This document shows positions 41,785-49,708 of a stretch of DNA of 64,000 bases, in pieces. This DNA is from Arthrobacter sp. D5-1 (GTDB lineage: Bacteria; Actinomycetota; Actinomycetes; Actinomycetales; Micrococcaceae). Location of the stretch: NCBI RefSeq assembly GCF_017357425.1, contig NZ_CP014571.1, positions 62,001 to 126,000 of the forward strand, in the 5' to 3' direction. The notes under the pieces are model-generated. The model had not been told where the DNA came from. It did not search any database and saw only the letters and a list, made by a program, of their open reading frames with translations. Position 1 is the stretch's first letter. Each line of letters opens with the position of its first letter. Both the position numbers and the translations under genes were made by a program.

Positions 41785-43442
41785 GCCTCACCGCACGCAC
41801 ACCCCGCAACCCGCTCCTGGGTTTGGTTCCGCACATGTCCGGCGAGTGGGCAGGGATAGTGTGGACCGCCGTTGTGGGCATCCTGAACAACCTGGCCCTC
41901 ATTGTCCTGGCGGTGGTGGGCTCCTACGTTGTGGCGCTGGCTGTGATGAGGCAGGAGCCCGCAGCCGCCGAATGGTGGGTTGCCGGGGCGGCGGCCGTGG
42001 TGTTCAGGGCGGTGTTGACGTGGCATGAGATGGACATCTCGCACAGCATCGCGTACCGGATCCTGGCCGCGCTGCGCATGGCGCTCTTTGACGGTTTCGC
42101 GCGCGGCGTCCCTTCCCGCACGCCGGACCAGCACACCGGAAAACTCGCCGCCACGGCCATGGGCGATGTTGAAAAGCTGGAGTTCTTCTACGCCCACACG
42201 GTTGCCCAGCTGGCTGGCTCCGCAGTGCTGTTCGTGGCCGGGGTGGCTGCGGTGTGGCCGCTGGGGCCGGGCCTGGCCGTGGCCTTGCTGCTGGGGTTCG
42301 TGGCGCTGGTGGCGGTGACGCTCCCGGGATTGCGCCGGGGCGCCGTGCTGGGGGCGAGGGTGCAGGAGGCCAGATCCGGGGTGTCGGTACTCGCCGTGGA
42401 CCTGCTGGCCGGCACCCGCGAGATCCTGGGTTTCGGACTGCGGGAGCACGCGCAACGCCAACTAAAGGAACAGAGCCTGGCAGTGGATGCCGGCCAGCGC
42501 AAGCTCAATTCCTTCCTTGCCTTGGCAGCGTCCTTGCGCGAGCTGTGTGTCCTGGGCACCGTGGTGGCGGTCTTCGTCGCCGCCATCTCACAACCCGGAC
42601 TGGATTCTGTGTGGTTGCCCGCCCTGGTTGCCGGCACTCTGACTCTCCTGGCTCCAGTGGCCGAGGGCGTTGCCACCGTAACCCAGCTCCAGCCGCACCG
42701 TGCCAGCGCCCAGCGCGTTGGGGAGGGCATCAGCCTGCCCTCGGCCGCAAAGGTTTCGGGGCCCCTCGTGGAGTTCAGCTCCCAAGGGCCGCTGGGTCTG
42801 GAGGTCCGGAACCTGCAGTTCACGTACGACGACGGCGCGCCGGCTTTGCGCGCGACGTCCCTGTCCGTGGCGCCCGGCGAGCATGTGGGGATCAGCGGCC
42901 CATCCGGTGCAGGAAAGACCACGTTGGCCCGGTTGTTGGTGCGCCTGTGGGTGCCGGATTCGGGGAGTATCTCGCTGGTGTCGCGCAGCGGGGAGTCCGT
43001 GGACGCCTGGGCCGTGGACGAGGCGTCGTTCCGGCGTATGGTCACGTTGGTGGAGCAGGACGCCCCGGTTTTCCATGGTTCCGTCCTGGACAACATGCGC
43101 CTGGCCCAGCCCACGGCAACTGAAGCCGACGTCCTGTCAGCCTTGGACCTGGCCGGGCTTCCGCTCGCTGGCGAACGATGGGCGGATGGCGTGGATACTG
43201 TGATCGGCGAGCAAGGGGTGAGCCTGTCCGGTGGTGAGCGTGCCCGCTTCTGTTTGGCGAGGGCCCTGCTGATCAAGCCGAAGATTTTGGTGCTGGATGA
43301 AACCACAGCAAGCCTGGACCCTGCCTCGGAGCGTGCTTTGGTGGAGGCTGTTGCTGCAATCGCCGGCGACACCACGGTAATCACCGTGTCCCACAGGGAG
43401 TCCACCCTGGCCGCATGCCACCGGCGGGTGCAGCTGGGCTAG
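41781..43442 (+). CDS. Exporter-type ABC half-transporter 2 (CydC-like)
   Basis: The ATG at 41781 overlaps the stop of the first half-transporter; the frame is open upstream to 41478 but lies inside the previous gene. The 553-residue protein has a membrane domain followed by ISGPSGAGKTTLARLL, VSLSGGERARFCLARAL and KILVLDETTASLD. It forms a heterodimer with the preceding protein by inference. It is the last gene of the operon and ends at a strong hairpin. Confidence 0.88.
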   Translation: MSLTARTPRNPLLGLVPHMSGEWAGIVWTAVVGILNNLALIVLAVVGSYVVALAVMRQEPAAAEWWVAGAAAVVFRAVLTWHEMDISHSIAYRILAALRMALFDGFARGVPSRTPDQHTGKLAATAMGDVEKLEFFYAHTVAQLAGSAVLFVAGVAAVWPLGPGLAVALLLGFVALVAVTLPGLRRGAVLGARVQEARSGVSVLAVDLLAGTREILGFGLREHAQRQLKEQSLAVDAGQRKLNSFLALAASLRELCVLGTVVAVFVAAISQPGLDSVWLPALVAGTLTLLAPVAEGVATVTQLQPHRASAQRVGEGISLPSAAKVSGPLVEFSSQGPLGLEVRNLQFTYDDGAPALRATSLSVAPGEHVGISGPSGAGKTTLARLLVRLWVPDSGSISLVSRSGESVDAWAVDEASFRRMVTLVEQDAPVFHGSVLDNMRLAQPTATEADVLSALDLAGLPLAGERWADGVDTVIGEQGVSLSGGERARFCLARALLIKPKILVLDETTASLDPASERALVEAVAAIAGDTTVITVSHRESTLAACHRRVQLG

Positions 43443-43456
43443 CTTCCCGCTCCCGC

Positions 43457-43486
43457 TTCCCCCGCCCGTCCTCTCGGGCGGGGGAA
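43457..43486. terminator. Bidirectional hairpin between exporter and importer genes
   Basis: TTCCCCCGCCCG (43457-43468) pairs perfectly with CGGGCGGGGGAA (43475-43486) around a 6-base loop. It separates two convergent transcription units. Confidence 0.75.
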
Positions 43487-43495
43487 TTGGAGGGC

Positions 43496-44515
43496 TTAGA
43501 ACGCGTCGGGGTGGAGGCCCTTGGCGATCTGCTCCACGGCGCGGAGGTTGCCCCAGGTTCCGGGCATGACGTCATCGGAGTCGACGGCCACCAATCGCTG
43601 GTTCTTCACTGCGTCTACCTCAGGGAACTTCTCCTGAAGGAAGGTGCGGGTGGCGTCCTCGTGGGCCTTGTCCAAGGTGGTGAACACGATGACCTCGGGG
43701 TTCTTCTGTACAAGTGTCTCCGGAGAGATCATGGCAGAGAAGAACGTGGCGAAGGCTTCATCGGACGGGCTGAAGAGGTTCTCGCCACCGGCAGTCTTGA
43801 TCATGTCGTACTCGATTCCCGCCCCGATGGCCGCAATGGAGTTCCCCTCAACAAACAGCTCCACCACGGTGGGCTTCTCTTTGCCTTCCACCTTTGATGC
43901 AACCGAAGCCAGCATCTCAGCTGCTTCCGTCCGAACGGCTGACGTACGCTCACCCGCGCCAACCACAGCGCCGATGTTCTCGATATCCGTGAGGATGTCC
44001 TTGACCTCGGCCTTGCTCCGGCGTTCCATGCAGCCCGCCGTTGCTATGTAGGACTCAGAGCCTGCAGCTTTGAGTTGTTCGATGCTCGCAAAGCCCTGCT
44101 CGGCAGTGAACTCATACGCTGTGGGGGAGTAGACGAAATCGGGGTTGGCGCCCAACAGGACTTCGCGCGACGGCGGCATCTGATCACTCAACCGCTGCAC
44201 GTTACCGCGCTCTTTAAGTTCCGGCAGCAGCTCGCTGCCTTTGCTCTGTGCCTCGGCCACTACCTTGTCCGCGGCGCCCAGCTTCACCAACAGCTCGGAC
44301 TGTCCGGGAGTCATGGCCACCACCCGCTGGGGCACGGAGGTGAAGGTCAGGGTGCGGCCGCAGTTCTCGATTGCTCCCGCGGGCTGCGCAGCGACACCGG
44401 CGTTTTCCTTGGCAGGTGTTTGGCTGACCGCTTGACCGCAGCCGGACAACAGCATTCCGCTGAGTGTCATCACGCTCAGGACCGCAGCGGTTTTGGGCAG
44501 GGTGGATTTCTTCAT
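43496..44515 (-). CDS. FecB/BtuF-like substrate-binding lipoprotein of a metal-chelate importer
   Basis: The ATG at 44515 follows GGAGG; the open frame reaches 44560. The 339-residue protein has a lipoprotein signal with lipobox LLSGCG. A cluster C binding fold follows (RVVAMTPGQSELLVKLGAADKVV, REVLLGANPDFVYSP, SAMISPETLVQKNPEVIVFTTL). Such proteins bind siderophores, cobalamin or other chelates. Because the importer shares its operator with the peptide cluster, the mature peptide or its metal complex is a candidate ligand. A described family of putative F420-0 importers is similar, so that is an alternative. Confidence 0.85.
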   Translation of the reverse strand: MKKSTLPKTAAVLSVMTLSGMLLSGCGQAVSQTPAKENAGVAAQPAGAIENCGRTLTFTSVPQRVVAMTPGQSELLVKLGAADKVVAEAQSKGSELLPELKERGNVQRLSDQMPPSREVLLGANPDFVYSPTAYEFTAEQGFASIEQLKAAGSESYIATAGCMERRSKAEVKDILTDIENIGAVVGAGERTSAVRTEAAEMLASVASKVEGKEKPTVVELFVEGNSIAAIGAGIEYDMIKTAGGENLFSPSDEAFATFFSAMISPETLVQKNPEVIVFTTLDKAHEDATRTFLQEKFPEVDAVKNQRLVAVDSDDVMPGTWGNLRAVEQIAKGLHPDAF

Positions 44516-44556
44516 GTGTGTGCCTCCAGTTGGGTTGTATCGGGTGATGGGTACGT

Positions 44557-45378
44557 TCAATGGCGGGCGGCGGAGAAGTCCGCATCCTGGCTGGGCGGGG
44601 GCGTCTGTTCCGGCGTCTTCGCTGCAATGGCGATCAGCGCCCGCCCGGTCAAAGGATGCTCCAGCGTCCGGGATTCAACACCGAAACAGCGGCGGACCAG
44701 TTGGGGGTCCAGCAGCGTTGACGGCGGACCGAAAGCCTGCAGCCGCCCGGACTGCAGCACTGCCACCTGGTCACAGAATTCAGCCGCCAGGTTCATGTCA
44801 TGCAGGGCGGCCAGCACGGTCCTTCCCCGCGAAGTGACCAGATGCATGAGCTCCAGTTGGAAGGCGACATCGAGGTGGTTGGTAGGTTCGTCCAGGACCA
44901 GGACCGGTGCTTCCTGAACGAGCGCCCGCGCCAGGAGGACCCGCTGCTTTTCCCCGCCGGACAACCCCGCAAAGTAGCGGTCCGTCAGGGAGGAGGCTCC
45001 GACGTCGAGCATTGCTTGGTGGACGAGGTGGTGATCCCGGTCTGAATCCGCACCAAACCCGCGCTGATGCGGGGCGCGGCCCAGCATCACAACCTCGCGG
45101 GCCGTCATGGGAAAGTCCTGACTGGATTCCTGGGCCATCACGGCCACGCGGAGCGCGGCCTGCCGGGAGGTAAGGGCGCGAACATCCCGGCCGCCTATGG
45201 TGACGGTCCCCGAGGTGGGTTTGTTCACCCGGTACAGGGCACGCAAAAGAGTGGATTTGCCGCATCCGTTGGGCCCCAGAATGCCAACCACGGAGCCGCT
45301 GGGTGCAGTAAAAGTGACGTCGTGAACCACCGGAGTGCCGCCAAGGGCGATGCTGACGTTGAGGAATTCCACCTTCAT
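44557..45378 (-). CDS. FecE/FhuC-like ABC importer ATPase
   Basis: This 273-residue protein starts at ATG 45378 (MKVEFLNVSIALGG), overlapping the permease stop by 4 bases; the open frame extends to 45423. It has GILGPNGCGKSTLLRALY, the Q-loop region VMAQESSQDFPM, the signature LSGGEKQRVLLARAL and LVLDEPTNHLD. It drives the type II importer made with the flanking permease and binding lipoprotein. Confidence 0.93.
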   Translation of the reverse strand: MKVEFLNVSIALGGTPVVHDVTFTAPSGSVVGILGPNGCGKSTLLRALYRVNKPTSGTVTIGGRDVRALTSRQAALRVAVMAQESSQDFPMTAREVVMLGRAPHQRGFGADSDRDHHLVHQAMLDVGASSLTDRYFAGLSGGEKQRVLLARALVQEAPVLVLDEPTNHLDVAFQLELMHLVTSRGRTVLAALHDMNLAAEFCDQVAVLQSGRLQAFGPPSTLLDPQLVRRCFGVESRTLEHPLTGRALIAIAAKTPEQTPPPSQDADFSAARH

Positions 45379-46493
45379 CGTTTGATGCCACCCCTTACAG
45401 CGCCGTTGCCGCGCATGAGCCACAGGAAGAAGGGCGCTCCGACGGCAGCGGTGAGGATGCCCAACGGAATCTCGGCCGGTTGCGCCACCGTGCGGGCCAG
45501 CAGGTCAGTGAGCATGAGGAAAAGAGCCCCGCCAAAGATGGTGACGGGCAGCATGCGGCGGTGATCGGAGCCCACCAGCATGCGCGCGGCGTGCGGCACC
45601 ACCAAGCCAACAAATCCGATGCCGCCGCACACGGCAACCGTGGTGGCAGTCAGTAATGCCGTGGCCAGCAAGAGTGTCCGACGCAGCGATTCCACGTTGA
45701 CGCCCAGGGCCGTGGCCGTTTCGTCGCCGGCCAGGAAGGCGTTCAGCGCGCGGGATCGGAACATCGCGAAGACGCTGATGGCCACGAGTGCCACGCCCGG
45801 CAGCAGCAGTTGCGGATAGGTGGCTGCGGAAACGCTGCCCAACAGGAAAAACAGCACACTGTAGACGTTCTGGGCGTCGGTGGTGATGGTCAGGAAGTTG
45901 GTGATCGCGGAGAGGAGTGAGCCCAACGCCACGCCTGCCAGGATGAGCCGGGAGGGTGCAATCACGCCATCCTGTTTCGCGAGCAAGTACACCAGGGCCG
46001 TCGCCGCCGCAGCTCCCGCGAATGCCGACGCGTTCAAGCCCAGCCCGCCCACCGCCGTCGAGCCTGCCACGATGGCCAGAACGGCTCCCACTCCCGCCCC
46101 GGCTGAAACACCCAGAATGTAAGGCTCGGCGAGTGGGTTGCGGACGTTCGCCTGGAGCAGGGCTCCGGCCAGCGCGAGGCTGGCCCCGGCAATGCCGGCC
46201 AGGAGCGCCCGGGGGAGCCGGAAGCTCCACACGGCTTGGTCCTGGGACACGGTGAGCGAGCCGTCCGACATCCATGGCAGGCCAGGGATCAGGTGCCCGG
46301 CCATGATCCGCAGCGATTCCAAAAACGTTGTTTGCAGCGGCCCGGTGCTGCCCGAAACCACCAGAAGCACAACGATTCCGAGCACCAGCATTGGTGTCAG
46401 CAAGCGTTCAAGCACTGACCTGCGTGGGCGGGCGGGGCCGGCTGATGGGGCGGGGCGGTTGCCGCTGACTGGGCGTTCGAGGTCAGCGGTCAT
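45375..46493 (-). CDS. FecCD-family importer permease
   Basis: This is 372 residues from ATG 46493 (the open frame reaches 46505). About ten helices carry the family motifs RLPRALLAGIAGASLALAGA and NPLAEPYILGVSAGAGVGAVLAI. A GxG-type VGLVVPHAARMLVG loop contacts the ATPase. It is the first gene of the importer operon, and the Zur-like box 46529-46543 stands 36 bases upstream. Confidence 0.93.
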   Translation of the reverse strand: MTADLERPVSGNRPAPSAGPARPRRSVLERLLTPMLVLGIVVLLVVSGSTGPLQTTFLESLRIMAGHLIPGLPWMSDGSLTVSQDQAVWSFRLPRALLAGIAGASLALAGALLQANVRNPLAEPYILGVSAGAGVGAVLAIVAGSTAVGGLGLNASAFAGAAAATALVYLLAKQDGVIAPSRLILAGVALGSLLSAITNFLTITTDAQNVYSVLFFLLGSVSAATYPQLLLPGVALVAISVFAMFRSRALNAFLAGDETATALGVNVESLRRTLLLATALLTATTVAVCGGIGFVGLVVPHAARMLVGSDHRRMLPVTIFGGALFLMLTDLLARTVAQPAEIPLGILTAAVGAPFFLWLMRGNGAVRGGIKR

Positions 46494-46528
46494 GGAGGAG
46501 TCCAATCACGCCCTGACACTATCTTAAA

Positions 46529-46543
46529 TGAGAATGATTCGCA
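46529..46543. promoter_or_regulatory. Fur-family (Zur-like) operator 2
   Basis: TGAGAATGATTCGCA is a 7-1-7 palindrome with one mismatched pair, extended by A/T on each side. It differs from the box at 35439 by only two bases. It should place the importer operon under the same metal-dependent repressor. Confidence 0.68.
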
Positions 46544-46606
46544 TATATGTGATTGCCGGGTTGGTACCTCAGTGCCCGTGTTGTCGGGTGGGATTGCTGT
46601 TGAGTG

Positions 46607-47155
46607 TTACCTCGGCGCGGGCACTCCGGCAGCGCGCTCAGCTTCTTCGAGCGCCTCTGCGAGGCGTTCGACGGCGGCCCGGTAGTCAGTTCCAGCCGTC
46701 ACCTTGCAGTATTCGGCCTCCCGCATGGCCCGGGTGAGCGCAGCAGTCTCCGCTGACCTCACGTCCGTCATGGCGGGGAAATCGATGGTGCGTGCGGGGT
46801 CCAGTTCATACCGGCTCCACTGCTCCAGGACGTACTCGTGGCGGGCGGCGTCGTCGGCAAAGCCGGCACGACGGCGGGGCTCGGCTGCGTGGATCCGTTC
46901 CACTTTGCGGATGCTGACCAAGGTTGCTGCCGCCGTGGCGAGGCCGATGGAAATCATGATGAGCCCTGCCGGCGGCCATTGCACCGCGGGGACCAAGATG
47001 GCGGGCGCCACCACAACGAGCCCTCCGAACACGTCCCAAAAAAGCCCGTCCGGCTCCGCGCCGCGGCCGTAGGTCAGTTTCCTGTGCAGGACATAGGTGG
47101 TTGCTGCGGTTGCGAGAACCAGAGCAACACCCCACAGGAGCATCATGGCGGGCAT
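46607..47155 (-). CDS. Hypothetical membrane protein with cytosolic helical tail
   Basis: This is a 182-residue protein with GGAGGTGG before the ATG at 47155. It has three helices (MMLLWGVALVLATAATTYVL, FGGLVVVAPAILVPAVQW, AGLIMISIGLATAAATLV) and a soluble C-terminal part of about 95 residues rich in Ala, Glu and Arg (VERLAEALEEAERAAG). No family is recognised. Confidence 0.6.
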   Translation of the reverse strand: MPAMMLLWGVALVLATAATTYVLHRKLTYGRGAEPDGLFWDVFGGLVVVAPAILVPAVQWPPAGLIMISIGLATAAATLVSIRKVERIHAAEPRRRAGFADDAARHEYVLEQWSRYELDPARTIDFPAMTDVRSAETAALTRAMREAEYCKVTAGTDYRAAVERLAEALEEAERAAGVPAPR

Positions 47156-47255
47156 CGGACCACCTCCAGGCGAATTCGCTGCTTTGCCTTCAGTATGCGG
47201 CAGTGCCCGCGTTGGCGCGAGGGGTCATCTTGCCCCGGGGCGTAGCCTAGGCACC

Positions 47256-47639
47256 ATGAGACTGAAAATGTGCAGCATCCACGTCAAAGACCCGGCAGCA
47301 GCCCATGTTTTCTACACGGAGACGCTGGGTTTCGAGACCTTGATGGCCATGCCCGAGTACAACCTCTTCATCATCAAGGATCCCGGAGCGGACAACAGCA
47401 CGTCGCCTGGCCTGCTGCTGGAACCCAGCGACAACCCCATCGCCTCCAATTACATGAACGCCCTGCACGAGTCCGGGCTGGCGGCCATTACGTTCGGGGT
47501 GCCTGATGTCCAGGCCGAGTACGAGCGCTTGCTGGCTGCCGGTGTGACCTTCCAAGGCGAGCCCACCGAGGATCCCTCAGGCGTCAGTGCGGTTTTCGAC
47601 GACGGATGCGGCAACTTCATTCAGCTTCACCAAGACTGA
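47256..47639 (+). CDS. VOC/glyoxalase-superfamily protein
   Basis: This 127-residue protein is from ATG 47256. The two beta-alpha-beta-beta-beta modules are seen in MCSIHVKDPAAAHVFYTETLGFE and ITFGVPDVQAEYERLLAAGV, with a C-terminal FDDGCGNFIQLHQD metal Glu/His-type position (here Gln in the usual Glu place). Its substrate is unknown. It may be a small dioxygenase or a resistance-type protein. Confidence 0.82.
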   Translation: MRLKMCSIHVKDPAAAHVFYTETLGFETLMAMPEYNLFIIKDPGADNSTSPGLLLEPSDNPIASNYMNALHESGLAAITFGVPDVQAEYERLLAAGVTFQGEPTEDPSGVSAVFDDGCGNFIQLHQD

Positions 47640-47650
47640 GCTTAAACAGT

Positions 47651-47679
47651 TGTGGCCGGGACCATTGGTCCCGGCCACA
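47651..47679. terminator. Bidirectional hairpin between VOC gene and DUF5997 gene
   Basis: TGTGGCCGGGACC and its exact complement (47651-47663, 47667-47679) enclose ATT. It separates two convergent genes. Confidence 0.8.
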
Positions 47680-47691
47680 GCTCAGGCAGAC

Positions 47692-48141
47692 TTAAGCGTG
47701 GTCGCGCTTGGAGGTCTTCGGGGCGTCGCGCTTTGCGGCGGCGTTGTCCCGGGCTTCCTTGGTGGCGGCCTTCTTGGCGGCTTCGTCCTTGACCCGCTGG
47801 GCTTCGGAGCGGACGGCAGCGTGGGTGGCGCGCTCGGTGACCAGCCACTGCGGCGGAGCCTGCAGCAGCTCGGTGATTTCCGCCGTCGTGAGCGCATCTT
47901 CAACGCCGCCGCGGGCGAGGCCGCTGATGGAGACGTTCAGCTTCTGCGCGACGACCGGGCGGGGGTGCGGGCCGTTCCGGCGAAGTTCGGCGAGCCATGC
48001 CGGGGGATTGGCCTGGAGTTCGGCGAATTCGTCACGGGTGATGGACGAATCCTGGAACTCTTGGGGTGTAGCGGGCAGGTAGATGCCGAGTTTCTTGGCA
48101 ACTGTTGCCGGCTTCATGGACTGGGAGTTCGAGGACGTCAT
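47692..48141 (-). CDS. DUF5997-family protein
   Basis: This 149-residue protein opens KPATVAKKLGIYLPATPQEF and includes an HTH-like QKLNVSISGLARGGV stretch, matching the actinobacterial DUF5997 family, with a basic Lys/Ala-rich tail (KDEAAKKAATKEARDNAAAK). Its function is unknown. It is divergent from a LysR effector-domain protein with which it appears to form a conserved pair. Confidence 0.7.
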   Translation of the reverse strand: MTSSNSQSMKPATVAKKLGIYLPATPQEFQDSSITRDEFAELQANPPAWLAELRRNGPHPRPVVAQKLNVSISGLARGGVEDALTTAEITELLQAPPQWLVTERATHAAVRSEAQRVKDEAAKKAATKEARDNAAAKRDAPKTSKRDHA

Positions 48142-48174
48142 GCTTCAAGGGTATCTGGCCGGTACTGTGAGTGT

Positions 48175-48900
48175 GTGCCAGACGCTGAAGATTCCGCCGA
48201 AACAACCGGGCCCCTTGCCGGCCTCCGCTTCGCCTACGTTGCGGGTGTGACCCCTGGGAAATGGATCCGACGGTGGGAAGAGCGCATGCCCAACTTTCCG
48301 TTGCACTCGTTCATGTCCGACGACGACGCCCAGGTTTCGGTGTTGCATGACGGTTCCGCTGACCTGAGCTTCGTTCGGTTGCCCGTGGACCGTGAAGGCC
48401 TGAACGTCATCCCTCTTTATGAAGAGCAGCCAGTGGTGGTCGCTCCCAAGGGGCACGAGATCTCCGTGTTCGAAGAGGTGGCCCTTGAAGATCTTTCCGA
48501 CGAGAACTTCCTCGACATCGAGGAAATGGGCGGGCCGGACATGGCCCTCCAGGTTGTCGCGTCCGGTGCTGGGCTGGCGATCCTGCCAATGTCAGTTGCA
48601 CGGCACTTGAACGCCAAGGACACCGTTATGCGCCGCCTGACCGGCGCTCCCGGGACGCAGATCGGCCTGGCTTGGCTGGTTGGAACCGACAGTCCCGTGA
48701 TCGAGGAGTTCATTGGAATTGTGCGTGGGCGGACCGCGCAGAGTTCACGCCAACCCTCGGCCCAGCAGGAGAAGCCCAAGAAGGAACCCAAGCCCGACCG
48801 CCGCGGGGGAGGCCCCAGGAAGCCTGCAGTCGCGCAGCGTTACGCCCCGAATCCTGACAAGGGCCGGGGCAAAGGTTCGCGCAAGAAGGGCAAGCGCTAG
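48175..48900 (+). CDS. LysR-type effector-binding-domain protein without HTH
   Basis: Translation from GTG 48175 gives 241 residues. The frame is open far upstream but only as a shadow of the DUF5997 gene. It starts directly in a LysR substrate-binding fold (LAGLRFAYVAGVTPGKWIRRW, ADLSFVRLPVDREGLNVIPL, ASGAGLAILPMSVARHL). The winged-helix domain is missing, and instead it ends in a basic Pro/Lys/Arg-rich tail (KKEPKPDRRGGGPRKP and GRGKGSRKKGKR). The tail may bind nucleic acid. The function is unknown. Confidence 0.72.
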   Translation: MPDAEDSAETTGPLAGLRFAYVAGVTPGKWIRRWEERMPNFPLHSFMSDDDAQVSVLHDGSADLSFVRLPVDREGLNVIPLYEEQPVVVAPKGHEISVFEEVALEDLSDENFLDIEEMGGPDMALQVVASGAGLAILPMSVARHLNAKDTVMRRLTGAPGTQIGLAWLVGTDSPVIEEFIGIVRGRTAQSSRQPSAQQEKPKKEPKPDRRGGGPRKPAVAQRYAPNPDKGRGKGSRKKGKR

Positions 48901-49599
48901 CTACGCGCCGTGAATTGCGGTCTGTTGCTGCTCTGAACGGTTGAGATAGGCCAGAAGAAGGTCGCCGGCCCGTTCCAGCTCTCCAGCCTCCAGCGCTGAA
49001 CAGATGCGCTCGTTTTCTGTGAGCCAGTCGCTGTAGAAGTGCGCATTCAGGGTGGCCTTGTGGAAGTAAAGGCGCATCTCGGCCAGAATCTGGGCCATGA
49101 TCGTGTTCAGCCGGTTGCTCTCGGCGAGGGCAACAATCGCGCCGTGGAAATGCTGGTTGGCACTTCCCAAGCCTTCGTTGTCCCCGGCTGCCGCGGCCCG
49201 CTTACCCTCGTCGACGGCGGCCCTGACGGCGGCGATGCGTTCCGGTGAACCGCCCGCCCGGATGGAACTGACCTCAATCGCACGGCGAACCGTGTAAACG
49301 TCGTGAATGTCGCCTGCTTCAAGGGTGGCAACAAAAACGCCCTTATTGGGCTGGCGGAGGAGCAGCCGTTCACCGGCCAGCTCAGCGAATGCTTCGCGGA
49401 CCGTGTTCCGGGAGACGCCCAGATCCTCGGCAATGGTGGCTTCGGTCAGCTTGGCCCCCGGGACCAGGAAACCTTCGGCCAGCTGGTAGCGCAGCTCTTC
49501 GGCGACTCTTTCGGCAACGGAAGGAACTCTCATGCGGACCCGGGCCCGCGCGCTGACAAGGCCAGCGGTTCCGTCTTTTTCCTGATCTGCACTGGCCAT
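48901..49599 (-). CDS. GntR-family (FCD) regulator of the 5-oxoproline operon
   Basis: This 232-residue repressor has a winged HTH (LVPGAKLTEATIAEDLGVSRNTVREAFAEL) and an FCD effector domain (DVYTVRRAIEVSSIRAG, ANQHFHGAIVALAESNRLN, ICSALEAGELERAGDLL). It is divergent from pxpA with a perfect 19-bp palindrome between the genes. Its stop is directly adjacent to that of the LysR-domain gene. Confidence 0.88.
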   Translation of the reverse strand: MASADQEKDGTAGLVSARARVRMRVPSVAERVAEELRYQLAEGFLVPGAKLTEATIAEDLGVSRNTVREAFAELAGERLLLRQPNKGVFVATLEAGDIHDVYTVRRAIEVSSIRAGGSPERIAAVRAAVDEGKRAAAAGDNEGLGSANQHFHGAIVALAESNRLNTIMAQILAEMRLYFHKATLNAHFYSDWLTENERICSALEAGELERAGDLLLAYLNRSEQQQTAIHGA

Positions 49600-49637
49600 G
49601 ACACCAAAATTACACGATTGCCCAAAACTTGGATCGC

Positions 49638-49656
49638 TGGATTGTTGAACAATCCA
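49638..49656. promoter_or_regulatory. Perfect 19-bp GntR operator
   Basis: TGGATTGTT-G-AACAATCCA is exactly symmetric. It lies 39 bases upstream of the gntR start and 53 before pxpA, where it can control both genes. Confidence 0.78.
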
Positions 49657-49708
49657 ACAGATTGAGGCATTCTAGATGTAACGCACATCACGAGGCAGGG
49701 ATCACATC

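Noticed and set aside
40039..43442. CydDC for cytochrome bd assembly
   Set aside because: The ABC halves resemble CydDC, but no cydAB genes are adjacent and both are coupled to the SagB/YcaO genes, so peptide export is more likely.
47587..48174. A 437-codon frame running into the LysR-domain gene
   Set aside because: The first 196 codons lie antisense to the DUF5997 gene and have no family character. The effector domain begins after the GTG at 48175.
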